34,372 bases of DNA from Balneolaceae bacterium UBA1514 (GTDB lineage: Bacteria; Bacteroidota; Rhodothermia; Balneolales; Balneolaceae): positions 6,690 to 41,061 of the forward strand of contig DCQQ01000001.1 in NCBI GenBank assembly GCA_002323515.1, written 5' to 3'. Under the pieces are notes generated by a model. It did not search any database and was not told the origin of the DNA. It saw only the letters and a list, made by a program, of their open reading frames with translations. Position 1 is the stretch's first letter, and the number at the start of each line of letters is the position of its first letter. The position numbers and the translations under genes are program-made. Below are positions 24,980-34,372 of this stretch, piece by piece.

Positions 24980-27187
24980 TTAAATCATCGTTGCTATAAC
25001 CAATGCCACAACAGACATAAGTTTTAATAAGATATTGAGTGATGGTCCAGAAGTATCCTTGAATGGATCACCAACTGTATCACCTACTACCGCGGCTTTG
25101 TGTGGCTCACTACCTTTTTTATATTCAATACCGTCAACAGTCACCCCTTCTTCAATCATCTTTTTGGCGTTGTCCCAAGCTCCACCTGCATTAGATTGAA
25201 AAAGAGCCATTAGAACCCCTGCAGATGTAACACCAGCTAATAGACCGCCTAGCATTTGAGCACCTAAGGTAGGTTCATCACTAATAAAACCAGGAACAAA
25301 ACCAAATAATACCGGTACGATAACCGCTAACAGACCAGGGAATACCATTTCACGAATAGATGCCGCGGTAGATATCTCCACACACTTTTCATACTCAGCT
25401 TTACCATCTGCTGCTTCAAAAGTAGCTTGATCTTCTTTTGACCAATCAGCAAACTCTTTACCGTCATTACTGTTCATCACGTCAAGTGCTGCGCGCAACT
25501 CTGGAATGTCTTTAAACTGACGACGTACTTCTTCAATCATACTCATCGCAGCACGACCCACTGCGTTCATAGACAGAGCAGAGAATAAGAACGGTAACAT
25601 TGCTCCTACAAATAAAGCTGCCATCACATACGGATTAGTAACGTTGATGATTACTTCGTCTGGGTTAACCGCTTCGTAAGCAGTTATAAATGCAGCGAAT
25701 AAAGCCAAGGCCGTTAAGGCAGCAGAACCAATCGCAAAACCTTTACCAATAGCTGCTGTTGTGTTCCCTACCGCATCCAATTTATCGGTACGCTCTCTAA
25801 CTTCTGGTTCTAGTTCCGCCATTTCAGCGATACCACCAGCATTATCTGAAATAGGACCGTAGGCATCAACAGCTAATTGGATGCCTGTATTTGCTAGCAT
25901 ACCAACTGCTGCAATGGCTATACCATACAATCCGGCAAAGCTATAAGCACCAATAATGGCAACGGCTATAATCAAAATTGGTATAGCTGTAGATATCATT
26001 CCTACACCTAAACCTGCTATAATGTTAGTAGCAGATCCAGTTACGGATTGCTTAACAATGGAAAGAACAGGTTTTGTTCCTGTACCCGTATAATGCTCGG
26101 TCACAAAACCAATGGCTAAGCCAGAAAGCAATCCAAAAATAGTCGCAATGAAAACACCTGTGCTGGTGTATTCAATTCCAGTAAATGTCCAACTCTCTGG
26201 AAGCATCCAATTAATGATAAAATAGGAAGCAATTAACATTACTACACCAGAGAATATTTCTCCGAAATTAAGAGCTTTTTGAGGGTCTCCACCTTCTTTC
26301 ACTCGAACCAAAAAAGTACCTGCAATGGAGGTAAGGATTCCAGTACCTGCTAATACTAATGGAAGCAACACTGCCGAGAGCCCCTCAAAATTGTCCGACC
26401 ACGTTGGAATTGTCATAAATGCCGCACCTAATACCATGGTACCAATGATGGAACCAACGTAAGACTCAAATAAATCGGCACCCATACCGGCAACATCACC
26501 CACATTATCACCCACATTATCAGCAATAGTAGCTGGATTTAGGGGATGATCTTCTGGAATGCCTGCCTCTACTTTACCAACCAAATCAGCCCCGACATCC
26601 GCTGCCTTGGTGTAAATTCCGCCACCCACTCTTGCAAACAAAGCAATGGATGAGGCACCAAATGAAAAGCCTGTTACAATAGCTAATACTTTGTTTACTG
26701 CACTTGCGCCCTCAAGACCAAAAATACTTCCAAAAGTAATTAGTAAAAAACTTAAACCAAGTACACCTAATCCTACCACTCCGAGTCCCATTACAGACCC
26801 ACCTGCAAAAGCAACTTCTAAGCCTTTACCTAGACTTGTACGGGCTGCGTTTGTGGTTCTCACATTAGCTTTGGTGGCAACACGCATACCGATGAATCCT
26901 GCAAGACCTGAACAAATAGCACCTACCACAAAGGAAATGGCTACCATCCAACTGGATGTTTCGGGATTAGCACTGACTCCTAAAAGGATAGCTACTGCAA
27001 CAACAAAAATTGCAAGTACTCGGTATTCAGCTTTTAAGAAAGCCATAGCACCTGCGGCGATGCTTTCACTTATCCGTTCCATTCGTTCGGTTCCAACTTC
27101 TTGTTTGGAAACCCAAGATGACTTTATAAACGTGTAGAGCAGAGCTATAAGTCCTGCAATTGGTATTAAATATAGTATGGTTTGCAT
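24980..27187 (-). CDS. hppA: Membrane-bound cation-pumping pyrophosphatase, K+-dependent type
   Basis: The 735-residue protein has about 16 membrane helices. The PPi-binding sequence [18 protein letters not shown] (about 188-205) is followed by [12 protein letters not shown] and DLFESY (about 239-244), and later [16 protein letters not shown], then [20 protein letters not shown]. It splits pyrophosphate and moves H+ and/or Na+ out of the cytoplasm. The [11 protein letters not shown] segment (about 474-484) has Ala where K+-independent enzymes have Lys, which points to the K+-dependent subfamily. Na+ versus H+ pumping cannot be settled here: the Glu in DLFESY fits Na+-pumping members but is also found in others. 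It is followed by the unknown gene. Confidence 0.95.
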   Translation of the reverse strand: MQTILYLIPIAGLIALLYTFIKSSWVSKQEVGTERMERISESIAAGAMAFLKAEYRVLAIFVVAVAILLGVSANPETSSWMVAISFVVGAICSGLAGFIGMRVATKANVRTTNAARTSLGKGLEVAFAGGSVMGLGVVGLGVLGLSFLLITFGSIFGLEGASAVNKVLAIVTGFSFGASSIALFARVGGGIYTKAADVGADLVGKVEAGIPEDHPLNPATIADNVGDNVGDVAGMGADLFESYVGSIIGTMVLGAAFMTIPTWSDNFEGLSAVLLPLVLAGTGILTSIAGTFLVRVKEGGDPQKALNFGEIFSGVVMLIASYFIINWMLPESWTFTGIEYTSTGVFIATIFGLLSGLAIGFVTEHYTGTGTKPVLSIVKQSVTGSATNIIAGLGVGMISTAIPILIIAVAIIGAYSFAGLYGIAIAAVGMLANTGIQLAVDAYGPISDNAGGIAEMAELEPEVRERTDKLDAVGNTTAAIGKGFAIGSAALTALALFAAFITAYEAVNPDEVIINVTNPYVMAALFVGAMLPFLFSALSMNAVGRAAMSMIEEVRRQFKDIPELRAALDVMNSNDGKEFADWSKEDQATFEAADGKAEYEKCVEISTAASIREMVFPGLLAVIVPVLFGFVPGFISDEPTLGAQMLGGLLAGVTSAGVLMALFQSNAGGAWDNAKKMIEEGVTVDGIEYKKGSEPHKAAVVGDTVGDPFKDTSGPSLNILLKLMSVVALVIATMI

Positions 27188-27255
27188 AATTCTGCGTTCT
27201 ATGTTTTATATGATAATTAACTAGGTGACACTGCACCTGTAAAAAAAGAGGTATC

Positions 27256-27813
27256 TTAGTTATGTATATTCATTGCTCTGATTAGTCCTAACCCCACAAA
27301 ATCTAAGCTTGTTTGAACAGCTTCATCTATTATATGATTCACCGTTTCTAGCTCTTCAGTTCTAAATGGGGATAATACAAATTCAACTTGTCTGCCCCTA
27401 GGGAAATCATTCCCAATGCCTATGCGTAAACGAGGTATGGCTTGAGAGCCAATTTTCTCATGAACATCCGCGATTCCATTGTGACCACTATCACTGCCCT
27501 TAGGTCTTAACTTTAAGTCTCCTAAAGCTAAATGTAAATCATCATAGATGATTAAACTTTGATCTGGCTTTTGATTGAACTGTACCATGGCTTTGATGAC
27601 GGAGGAACCGCTGTTATTCATGTAATTGGTCGGTTTTATTAAAAACAAGTTCTGGCCCTTATATCGTGCTTCTGCAAAGACAAAGGAACCTTCACCTGGT
27701 TGGAAAGAACTGCCCAATTTATGGGCTAGCCTATCCACGATATCAAAACCAATGTTATGTCGAGTACCCTCATACTCAGCGTCCAAATTTCCAAGACCAA
27801 CTAAAAGCGCCAC
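27256..27813 (-). CDS. pth: Peptidyl-tRNA hydrolase
   Basis: The 185-residue Pth1 enzyme frees tRNA from stalled peptidyl-tRNA. Catalytic His19 in EGTRHNIGFD, Asn in KPTNYMNNSG (about 66), Asp in IIYDDLHLALG (about 91-92) and the GSDSGHNGI loop are present. The usual GLGNPG start reads GLGNLD here, so the Pro-Gly after the binding Asn is lost. That is an unusual local change in an otherwise normal protein. Gene order prs-rplY-pth is common in bacteria, and the 14-bp gap to rplY supports one transcript. Confidence 0.94.
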   Translation of the reverse strand: MALLVGLGNLDAEYEGTRHNIGFDIVDRLAHKLGSSFQPGEGSFVFAEARYKGQNLFLIKPTNYMNNSGSSVIKAMVQFNQKPDQSLIIYDDLHLALGDLKLRPKGSDSGHNGIADVHEKIGSQAIPRLRIGIGNDFPRGRQVEFVLSPFRTEELETVNHIIDEAVQTSLDFVGLGLIRAMNIHN

Positions 27814-27827
27814 GGGTACCCTTTTAC

Positions 27828-28460
27828 TTATTCTTCAGAAGTTTCTTCTGTTCCTTCAGCATCGCCACCATCCTCATCTTCAATGACATCTTTCAATAGT
27901 TGTCCTTTTGGTGGTCGAATAGTAACAATTGTTCTGTTCAAAGAATCTAATGGAATAATACCATCCAACTCTAAATCAGATACATTAAACGATTGACCTA
28001 TGTTTAATGGAGTCACGTCCACTTCAAACTCAGCAACAATGTTCTCTGGTAACACACGTACACGAAGGAATTTCATAGGCTGAAACAAGCGTCCACCTCC
28101 TTCTACAACCCCACGTGCGGTTCCTCTAATACCAATAGGTACCCGAAGTGTCACTTTATGCTTATCACTCAACACGTAAAAATCGGCATGAATTGGACGA
28201 TCCGTAACCGGATCAAATTCTGTTCGCTTTAGTAGTGTTTTGTACACCTTCCCGTCGATTGTAAGCTCTTGCACCTTAGTTTGAGCAAGACTCAAAATCT
28301 TCTCTAGTGCTAACTCATCTATTGAGAAATGTGTGTTTTCCTGAACTTCAGGACCATATAATACGGCAGGTACGCGTTTGGCTGCTCGCAGGTCATGGTT
28401 TGCTTTTTTACTGGTTTCTCGAGGAGTTCCCTCAAGTTTAACGTATTCTGGCTTTGCCAT
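27828..28460 (-). CDS. rplY: 50S ribosomal protein bL25, long (Ctc/TL5) form
   Basis: The 210-residue protein has the 5S rRNA-binding domain (RVPAVLYGPEVQ, KRTEFDPVTDRPIHADFY) followed by the Ctc beta domain (VTLRVPIGIRGTARGVVEGG, PLNIGQSFNVSDLEL) and an acidic, disordered tail (EDEDGGDAEGTEETSEE). It binds 5S rRNA in the large subunit. It is 19 bp after prs, which is the typical partner. Confidence 0.96.
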   Translation of the reverse strand: MAKPEYVKLEGTPRETSKKANHDLRAAKRVPAVLYGPEVQENTHFSIDELALEKILSLAQTKVQELTIDGKVYKTLLKRTEFDPVTDRPIHADFYVLSDKHKVTLRVPIGIRGTARGVVEGGGRLFQPMKFLRVRVLPENIVAEFEVDVTPLNIGQSFNVSDLELDGIIPLDSLNRTIVTIRPPKGQLLKDVIEDEDGGDAEGTEETSEE

Positions 28461-28479
28461 TTTTTTCCTATTCTACTTT

Positions 28480-29412
28480 TTAATTATCAAACAATGCACT
28501 GATTGTGTCATTGGTATGAATCCTTTCAATTGCTTCAGCAAAAATATTTGCTACGCTGAGCACCTTAATTTTTTCAGATGGCTGACGCAATGGAATGGTG
28601 TCGGTTACCAATAGTTCATCAATGGGTGAATCTTCAATTCTCTGAAATGCCGGTCCTGAGAGTATAGGGTGTGAACACATAGCTCGTATGTCTAGTGCAC
28701 CACGCTCCTTCATGGCAGTAGCCGCGTTGGTCAGGGTTCCTGCTGTATCAATTAAATCATCTACGATTAGTACATTCTTACCCTCTACTTCACCAATAAT
28801 ATTCATTATCTCTGATTCATTTTGCTTTGGTCTGCGCTTATCAATGAAGGCAAGGGAAGCACCAAGCTTTTTTGAATAGGATCGTGCCGTTTTCAAACTA
28901 CCAACATCAGGTGCAACCACCACTAAATTATCAATTGGATGCTTGGTCATATGATCAATAAATACTCGGGAAGCGTAAAGGTGATCAAGAGGAATATCAA
29001 AAAATCCTTGAATTTGCGCTGCGTGAAGGTCCATCGTGAGTATACGATCTGCACCCGCTTCAACTAGTAGATTAGCCATCAACTTAGACCCAATTGACAC
29101 TCTAGGTTGGTCTTTTCGATCTTGGCGTGCATATCCAAAGTAAGGAATAACGGCTGTCACCCGTTTAACTGAAGCACGCTTTGCAGCATCCAGCATGAGT
29201 AGTAACTCAATAATATTGTCGCCTGAAGGGGGAGTTGGTTGAACAATAAATATATCCTCACCACGTATACTCTGTTCGTACTTTACGTAGATTTCACCAT
29301 CAGAAAACTGTTTGATAGTAATTTTTCCAAGATTGGTTCCATACTCCTTTGCAATGGTGCGAGCCAAGGCTGGATTACTTGTACCAGAGAATATAGCGAG
29401 AGGACTGTCCAA
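28480..29412 (-). CDS. prs: Ribose-phosphate pyrophosphokinase (PRPP synthetase)
   Basis: The 310-residue protein makes PRPP from ribose 5-phosphate and ATP. It has the divalent cation site (TMDLHAAQIQGFFDIP), the flexible catalytic loop DKRRPKQNES and the PRPP loop LIVDDLIDTAGTLTNA (about 215-230). The start must be TTG at 29412: an upstream in-frame TAG lies at 29428-29430 with no ATG between, and the family begins a few residues before IFSGTSNPALA. It feeds the pyrimidine genes pyrF and pyrR elsewhere in the window, as well as purine, His and Trp synthesis. Confidence 0.96.
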   Translation of the reverse strand: MDSPLAIFSGTSNPALARTIAKEYGTNLGKITIKQFSDGEIYVKYEQSIRGEDIFIVQPTPPSGDNIIELLLMLDAAKRASVKRVTAVIPYFGYARQDRKDQPRVSIGSKLMANLLVEAGADRILTMDLHAAQIQGFFDIPLDHLYASRVFIDHMTKHPIDNLVVVAPDVGSLKTARSYSKKLGASLAFIDKRRPKQNESEIMNIIGEVEGKNVLIVDDLIDTAGTLTNAATAMKERGALDIRAMCSHPILSGPAFQRIEDSPIDELLVTDTIPLRQPSEKIKVLSVANIFAEAIERIHTNDTISALFDN

Positions 29413-29454
29413 GGTTATTTTATTTTGCTAGCACTGAAATGTTCAGGATTACAT

Positions 29455-29487
29455 AAAACGATGGACTTTTAACCTTTACATCCATCG
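29455..29487 (-). terminator. Intrinsic terminator after tRNA-Gln
   Basis: In the leftward transcript CGATGGA-N15-TCCATCG forms a perfect 7-bp stem, followed at once by TTTTATG. It sits between the tRNA 3' end and the prs start, so it should end the tRNA transcript. Confidence 0.55.
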
Positions 29488-29494
29488 AGTGTTG

Positions 29495-29565
29495 TTGCCC
29501 GGGGAGGACTCGAACCCCCACATACTGGACCAAAACCAGGTGTCCTGCCATTAGACGACCGGGCA
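29495..29565 (-). tRNA. tRNA-Gln (anticodon TTG)
   Basis: A complete 71-nt cloverleaf is readable on the minus strand. The acceptor stem is TGCCCGG paired with CCGGGCA, with discriminator A. The D arm begins GTCTAATGGCAGGAC. The anticodon loop is TTTTGGT (anticodon TTG) on a CCTGG/CCAGT stem with one mismatched outer pair. The T arm is GGGGG-TTCGAGT-CCTCC. The terminal CCA is not encoded. The weak first T-A acceptor pair is typical of tRNA-Gln. Confidence 0.92.
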
Positions 29566-29747
29566 AAAAAGTCGTTAACAGAATTTAAAGATAGGGAGCT
29601 ACGAATCCCTAATCAAGACAGAACCCATCTATTTTTTAACATTGAGGAAATACGGAGAACATACGCTATAAAAAACACACTCATTAGTATGACTAAAATT
29701 GTATCTTTACATAATTGTATGATACCCAAAAACAATGTTTAGAGCTC

Positions 29748-30245
29748 ATGGGACACCAACTTACACTCATGGATCGAGCCCGAATCTCTCGATGCATTAA
29801 AAGAATGGCTATTCAGGTTTACGGACGCTTCCCAGCGAATCAACCACTCCACGTAATTGGATTGAATAAACGGGGGTTTGCCTTGGCCGAAGAACTGGTT
29901 TCCGAACTCAAACAGCTTAGACCCAGGCAGGGTGATGTTCTGTATAACTTAGATGTATTCAGTAAAGGTAATCAAGCCATACCCGATCTTAATGATTTAC
30001 ACGTTCTTATCGTGGACGATGTTGTATTCTCGGGTCGAACTTTATTTCAGGCACTTTCTGTATTGCTTCATTCACAAGAACCTGAGGCTATCGAAATTGT
30101 ATCTTTAATTGATAGAGGACACAGACGCTACCCAATATTAGCCAATATTGTTGGCGAACACATCCCAACAAAAGTTGGAGAGCATGTAGAGGTATTATTG
30201 AACGCAAACCACTTAGAAGCTGTAGTATTATTTAAAAACTCATAA
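29748..30245 (+). CDS. pyrR: PyrR-like uracil phosphoribosyltransferase / pyrimidine regulator
   Basis: A type-I phosphoribosyltransferase of about 165 residues with the PRPP loop HVLIVDDVVFSGRTLFQAL and the PyrR-typical LIDRGHRRYPI that follows it, plus GLNKRGFALAEEL. ATG at 29748 is preferred, with AGAG just upstream; a TTG at 29715 would add 11 residues. In Gram-positives PyrR binds pyr mRNA and makes UMP from uracil. No pyr-leader-like sequence or pyr operon follows it here, so in this organism it may act mainly as the phosphoribosyltransferase. It reads into a DUF3078 gene 10 bp downstream. Confidence 0.85.
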   Translation: MGHQLTLMDRARISRCIKRMAIQVYGRFPANQPLHVIGLNKRGFALAEELVSELKQLRPRQGDVLYNLDVFSKGNQAIPDLNDLHVLIVDDVVFSGRTLFQALSVLLHSQEPEAIEIVSLIDRGHRRYPILANIVGEHIPTKVGEHVEVLLNANHLEAVVLFKNS

Positions 30246-30255
30246 ATCGCTTAAA

Positions 30256-31143
30256 ATGAGGCTACCGTACTCACGCCTAATGGCGCTAGTTTCCTTTATT
30301 TTATTTCTATTATTTGGTGGATTTACCATAGCCCAAACTATTGTTATACCAGACACATTAAGAGGCTGGGAAGATAATTGGGTTGCAAATCTGAATGGTG
30401 CTCAGGCAAGCTTTGACAACTGGAGTGAAGGAGGGGTAAACACCATTAGTGGTACTTTTTCAACTAACTATTCCAAGATTTACAGAGGCGATTTATTTGC
30501 GTTTGGGATTCGCATAAATGGTAGGTATGGTCAAGCACGCTTGAATGGAGACACCCGTAAATCTGATGATTTATTGACCATCCGGACACGTAGCACCTTT
30601 GGATTTTCCGACCGTAAACGACTTTCTGCCTATGGTACGGTTATGTTACGCACACAGTTTCGAGACGGTTTCGAGTACAATGCCAAACGTAATCCCGCAG
30701 GTGCTGACTCCTTGATTTCTGGTTTCTTTGCTCCAGCTTATGTAACCGAGGGGTTAGGGATAAGCTTTAATGTCGAAAAAAGTTTTCAAATGGAAGCAGG
30801 ACTTGGTTTAAAACAAACCATTATTCTGCGAGAAAATTTAGCCCCTAATTACGGTCTTAAGCAAGGGGATAATTATCGATTTGAGGGTGGTCTTACAACG
30901 GGTATTACTTTCCAAAAAGAGGTGCTCAAAAATGTTCAATACAATACGGATATAGAAACTTTTACCAATTTGTTGCACCCTGTAAACGAAACCGATGTAT
31001 ACTGGTCTAACGAATTTATTGGTAAAATAAATTCAACTCTACGAACTTCATTGCAGTTTGAACTGCGCTATGACCATGATTTTTCAACGGATATTCAGCT
31101 TAAGCAAGTACTGAGCGCGGGTGTATCAATGGATTTATTTTAA
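30256..31143 (+). CDS. DUF3078 outer-membrane beta-barrel protein
   Basis: A signal peptide (hydrophobic core FILFLLFGGFTIAQ) is followed by an amphipathic beta-strand-rich protein of 295 residues. The GWEDNWVANLNGAQASFDNW segment with WSEGGVNTISG is the DUF3078 hallmark. The C terminus, GVSMDLF, ends in Phe as outer-membrane barrels do. The biochemical role of the family is not established; it is found in Bacteroidota and relatives and is the best lineage marker in the window. It lies 10 bp after the pyrR-like gene and 15 bp before the decarboxylase start. Confidence 0.85.
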   Translation: MRLPYSRLMALVSFILFLLFGGFTIAQTIVIPDTLRGWEDNWVANLNGAQASFDNWSEGGVNTISGTFSTNYSKIYRGDLFAFGIRINGRYGQARLNGDTRKSDDLLTIRTRSTFGFSDRKRLSAYGTVMLRTQFRDGFEYNAKRNPAGADSLISGFFAPAYVTEGLGISFNVEKSFQMEAGLGLKQTIILRENLAPNYGLKQGDNYRFEGGLTTGITFQKEVLKNVQYNTDIETFTNLLHPVNETDVYWSNEFIGKINSTLRTSLQFELRYDHDFSTDIQLKQVLSAGVSMDLF

Positions 31144-31158
31144 ATCACCTATTTGATA

Positions 31159-32538
31159 ATGGACAGCTCACTATATCAGACCATTCAACCATCTCTACAG
31201 CAACTCCAAAAGTGGAAAAACTCTTTTGGTTCATTTACGACTCACCCTAGCTTAGTAGTCGAAGATTCAATCATTCAAGAAACTCTACGTACACTTAGTG
31301 AACGACTTACTGGGAATTATCCTTTTCATCATCCTAGTTATGCAGGTCAAATGCTCAAACCCCCCCATCCGGTTGCAGCACTAGCATATTCACTAACGAT
31401 GGGGTTAAATCCAAATAATCACGCTTTAGACGGAGGGCCACCTAGTTCTGAAATGGAAAAAGAGTGTGTCCAAGCTTTGGCCAATTTGTTCGGTTATCAT
31501 CATCCTTATTTAGGGCACCTTAGTTCAAGTGGTACCATTGCCAATTTAGAAGCGCTTTGGGTTGCCCGGAGTATACACCCAAAGAAAGGGATCGCATATT
31601 CTAGCGAAGCCCACTACACCCATGGTAGAATGGCTCAAGTCCTAGGCATGAGAGCCCACTCTTTTCAGTTAGATTCTGAGCATTCCATTACTGAACATCT
31701 AGACGCACTCCCGTTCGATTCTATTGGTACATTAATCGTCACGATGGGTACTACTGGCTTGGGGAAAGTTGAACCCCTTGCACATATACTCGATTGGGCT
31801 CACTCCAGGGACATTAGAATTCACATCGATGCTGCTTATGGTGGTTTTTTCAAGTCAATCTCGAACCTCCTCCCAGGTCCTGTCGCCCATTGGGACCGGA
31901 TGCATGAGGCCGATAGTATTGTAATCGATCCACATAAGCATGGGTTACAACCCTATGGATGTGGGTGCGTACTTTTTAAAAACCCAGAAGTTGGTGTATT
32001 TTACAAACATGATTCTCCCTACACTTACTTCAGTTCTGAAGAGTTGCATCTAGGTGAAATTAGCTTAGAATGTTCTCGAGCAGGCGCCTCGGCAGCTGCT
32101 TTTTGGGCTACTTTACAGTGTTTTCCATTGCAGTCAAATCTTGGATTTGGGCCTATACTAACCGCTTGTCACCGTGCAGCTATCAAGGCCTATAATTACT
32201 TAAATAAATGCGATGTACTGACGGCTTATATAGCACCTGAACTCGATATTATCACCTACTTTGCTGGGGAAAAAGATTCGCTAAGGTCTACATCAACCAT
32301 TAGTAATCTGTCCAAAGAAATATTCCACCAAGGTATGGCCCACAAGGATCTTAGTCAGCAGTACTTTATTTCACTTTACACGATAAGTTCGAAAGAATTT
32401 AGCCAAAGATTCCCTGAAATCCCGGCGGATAGCGCCGATGTGATTCTACTAAGAAGTGTGCTTATGCGGCCCGAACAAGAATACACTGTTGAGGATTTAC
32501 TTTGCCGAATAGAAGCAGACGCTAAGAATCTTCTTTAG
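31159..32538 (+). CDS. PLP-dependent group II decarboxylase
   Basis: I choose ATG at 31159 over a TTG two codons upstream, giving 459 residues. Fold-type I features are present: [14 protein letters not shown] (phosphate-binding), [10 protein letters not shown] with the cofactor Asp, and [14 protein letters not shown] with the PLP lysine (about 260). The enzyme is related to bacterial aspartate, glutamate, tyrosine and 2,4-diaminobutyrate decarboxylases, but the substrate-specifying residues cannot be judged by eye. The last 17 bp overlap the convergent clpB. Confidence 0.88.
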   Translation: MDSSLYQTIQPSLQQLQKWKNSFGSFTTHPSLVVEDSIIQETLRTLSERLTGNYPFHHPSYAGQMLKPPHPVAALAYSLTMGLNPNNHALDGGPPSSEMEKECVQALANLFGYHHPYLGHLSSSGTIANLEALWVARSIHPKKGIAYSSEAHYTHGRMAQVLGMRAHSFQLDSEHSITEHLDALPFDSIGTLIVTMGTTGLGKVEPLAHILDWAHSRDIRIHIDAAYGGFFKSISNLLPGPVAHWDRMHEADSIVIDPHKHGLQPYGCGCVLFKNPEVGVFYKHDSPYTYFSSEELHLGEISLECSRAGASAAAFWATLQCFPLQSNLGFGPILTACHRAAIKAYNYLNKCDVLTAYIAPELDIITYFAGEKDSLRSTSTISNLSKEIFHQGMAHKDLSQQYFISLYTISSKEFSQRFPEIPADSADVILLRSVLMRPEQEYTVEDLLCRIEADAKNLL

Positions 32539-34372
32539 CCCATTCTTGTGGATCATATAGAATCTCTGCAAATAGAATGGTATCCCCTTTTTCGGAAACC
32601 TGAGCTTCAAATTCTATTGCCCTATTGAGTTCCTTTTTCAATAATTCGGTGGCAATATTATTAACCAAATGCTGCTGAATCATTCTCTTTAATGGTCGCG
32701 CACCGAATACAGGATCAAATCCTCGTTCAGCCAGCCAATTTTTAATTTCCTCTGATATTTGAAGCACAACCTGTTGTTTAGCCAACATTTGATGTAACTT
32801 CTGGAGTTGAATATCAACAATAGATCGAATATCATGGGCCTCTAACGGATGAAATACAATGATATCGTCCACTCTGTTTAAAAACTCAGGACGAATACTC
32901 TTCTTCAACAAATCAATCAACTGCTCTTGCATTCTGATATACTGCGATTGATCCCATGGTCCTTTGTTTCGCTCCATTTCTTCCATAATTAGGGAGGAAC
33001 CAAGATTAGAGGTCATAATGATGATGGTATTCGTAAAATCGACCGTTATGCCTTTACTATCGGTTAATCGTCCCTCATCGAGAACTTGTAGTAAAATATT
33101 AAAGACATCGGGATGTGCCTTTTCCACCTCATCCAACAATAATACTGAATAGGGTCTGCGACGAACCGCCTCGGTAAGCTGACCTCCCTCATCATGACCA
33201 ACATATCCCGGAGGGGCTCCAACTAGACGACTCACCGAGTATTTTTCCATGTATTCACTCATATCTATACGAATCATGGCCTGAGCATCATTAAACAAAA
33301 ACTCAGCTAACGTGCGAGCCAATTCCGTTTTCCCAACCCCAGTAGAACCCAAAAAGAAAAAAGAACCGATGGGACGATCTTCATCCTGTAAGCCTGCCCT
33401 AGATCTTCGAACAGCATTAGCGACAGCTTCAATAGCATTGTCTTGCCCAATTACACGCTTATGTAACTCGTCTTCAAGCATTAATAGTTTTTCCCTGTCA
33501 GACTGCACCATTTTACTGACGGGTATGCCGGTCCAGCGCGCCACGATATCAGCTATATCTTCAGCAACCACCTCTTCTTTTAGCAGGATTGTTCCTTCTT
33601 GTAATCGCTGTGCATGCTCGTGAGCAAGTTGCAACTCTTTTTCAAGCTGTACTAAAGTACCATAGCGAAGCTCGGCTACTCGTTCATACTCCCCTTTTCG
33701 CTCAGCCTTGTCTGCCTGATTACGCGTGGTTTCAATTGCTTGTTTGAGATCTCGTACTTGTTGAATTACCGACCGCTCTTGATCCCATTGAGTGCGCATA
33801 CCAGTTCGCTTCTCGATTAAATCTGCAAGTTCTTTTTCGAGTTGATTAAGTTTAGCAGACTCTTTCTCTACTTGTTTTTTTGTAGTAGAATCTTGTTCCC
33901 GCTTTAAGGCTTCTCGCTCTATTTCAAGTTGCCGAATTTGTCGCTCCAAGGCATCTAGCTCTTCTGGCAGGGAGTCTATTTGTAGGCGTAAACGAGAAGC
34001 AGCCTCATCAATCAAATCGATGGCCTTATCTGGCAAAAATCGGTCTGCTATGTATCGATGAGATAATTCGGCGGCGGCCACAATTGCAGCATCGGTTATT
34101 CGAACCCCATGATGGAGTTCATAGCGCTCTTGCAACCCTCTTAAAATTGAAACTGTATCCTCCACACTTGGCTCACCCACTACTACGGTTTGTAAACGCC
34201 GTTCCAATGCCTTGTCTTTCTCAATGTATTTACGGTACTCATCCAAAGTGGTCGCACCAATGGCATGCATTTCTCCTCTAGCCAAAGCTGGTTTTAAAAT
34301 GTTAGCCGCATCCATGGCTCCATCGGTGGCACCCGCTCCAACAAGGGTATGTATTTCATCTATAAAAAGAAT
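32522..34372 (-). CDS. clpB: ClpB disaggregase, N-terminal part beyond the window
   Basis: The frame is open to the right edge, where it reads [20 protein letters not shown], the Walker B region of the first AAA+ domain. The N domain and the first Walker A lie outside the window, and the Met at 34315 is internal. Next come the rest of NBD1 (LKPALARGE), the coiled-coil middle domain ([13 protein letters not shown]), and NBD2 with Walker [14 protein letters not shown] and Walker [16 protein letters not shown]. Finally there are a sensor region IIIMTSNLG and [15 protein letters not shown]. The hexamer works with DnaK to dissolve aggregates. The second Walker A has Ser where GPTGVGKT is usual. 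Confidence 0.97.
   Translation of the reverse strand: MLFIDEIHTLVGAGATDGAMDAANILKPALARGEMHAIGATTLDEYRKYIEKDKALERRLQTVVVGEPSVEDTVSILRGLQERYELHHGVRITDAAIVAAAELSHRYIADRFLPDKAIDLIDEAASRLRLQIDSLPEELDALERQIRQLEIEREALKREQDSTTKKQVEKESAKLNQLEKELADLIEKRTGMRTQWDQERSVIQQVRDLKQAIETTRNQADKAERKGEYERVAELRYGTLVQLEKELQLAHEHAQRLQEGTILLKEEVVAEDIADIVARWTGIPVSKMVQSDREKLLMLEDELHKRVIGQDNAIEAVANAVRRSRAGLQDEDRPIGSFFFLGSTGVGKTELARTLAEFLFNDAQAMIRIDMSEYMEKYSVSRLVGAPPGYVGHDEGGQLTEAVRRRPYSVLLLDEVEKAHPDVFNILLQVLDEGRLTDSKGITVDFTNTIIIMTSNLGSSLIMEEMERNKGPWDQSQYIRMQEQLIDLLKKSIRPEFLNRVDDIIVFHPLEAHDIRSIVDIQLQKLHQMLAKQQVVLQISEEIKNWLAERGFDPVFGARPLKRMIQQHLVNNIATELLKKELNRAIEFEAQVSEKGDTILFAEILYDPQEWAKEDS

Noticed and set aside
26646..27137. 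163-codon frame opposite hppA
   Set aside because: It is a Pro/Thr/Ala-rich shadow of the conserved pyrophosphatase on the other strand.
27221..27240. AGGTG-N6-CACCT hairpin between pth and hppA as a terminator
   Set aside because: In the leftward transcript the T-run comes before the stem, not after it, and the stem is only 5 bp.

Overview
The window is chromosomal DNA from a bacterium of the Bacteroidota / Rhodothermota-Balneolota (FCB) type. The evidence is a DUF3078 outer-membrane protein ending in Phe, a YfhO-family membrane protein, an APC permease fused to EIIA-like and TrkA-C-like domains, a K+-type membrane pyrophosphatase, weak Shine-Dalgarno signals and several TTG starts. The genus cannot be named from this sequence alone. 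No phage, insertion sequence or CRISPR array was seen.

Region 1 (1-11656) is a surface-polysaccharide locus. A truncated YfhO-like protein and a GT4 glycosyltransferase read rightward and converge on an eight-gene leftward run. In transcription order (right to left) this run is a WecF-like Fuc4NAc transferase, a WecE transaminase, a hexapeptide acyltransferase, a WecD-like GNAT, a PIG-L deacetylase, an LpxD-like N-acyltransferase, an acyl carrier protein and an AMP-dependent acyl ligase. A Wzx flippase reads divergently. The first half looks like the Fuc4NAc branch of enterobacterial common antigen synthesis. The second half looks like a self-contained set for removing one N-acyl group and installing another on an amino sugar. 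This combination is the most interesting thing in the window.

Region 2 (11657-19550) holds hisS, a convergent APC permease with EIIA-like and TrkA-C-like domains, and a 473-bp AT-rich gap with two perfect inverted repeats. It then has lysA, a short aspartokinase-like gene with degraded active-site motifs, and an ABC-F ATPase.

Region 3 (19551-24230) reads leftward: feoA-type gene, feoA, feoB, pyrF, rnhA and a VOC-family protein. The first feoA is preceded by a perfect 8-bp inverted repeat next to its start codon, a candidate iron-responsive operator.

Region 4 (24231-29565) reads leftward: tRNA-Gln, prs, rplY, pth, hppA and a gene of unknown function. The start of the unknown gene lies inside a 10-bp perfect hairpin.

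Region 5 (29566-34372) reads rightward with a pyrR-like gene, a DUF3078 outer-membrane protein and a PLP-dependent decarboxylase, which overlaps the end of a convergent clpB cut by the window edge.
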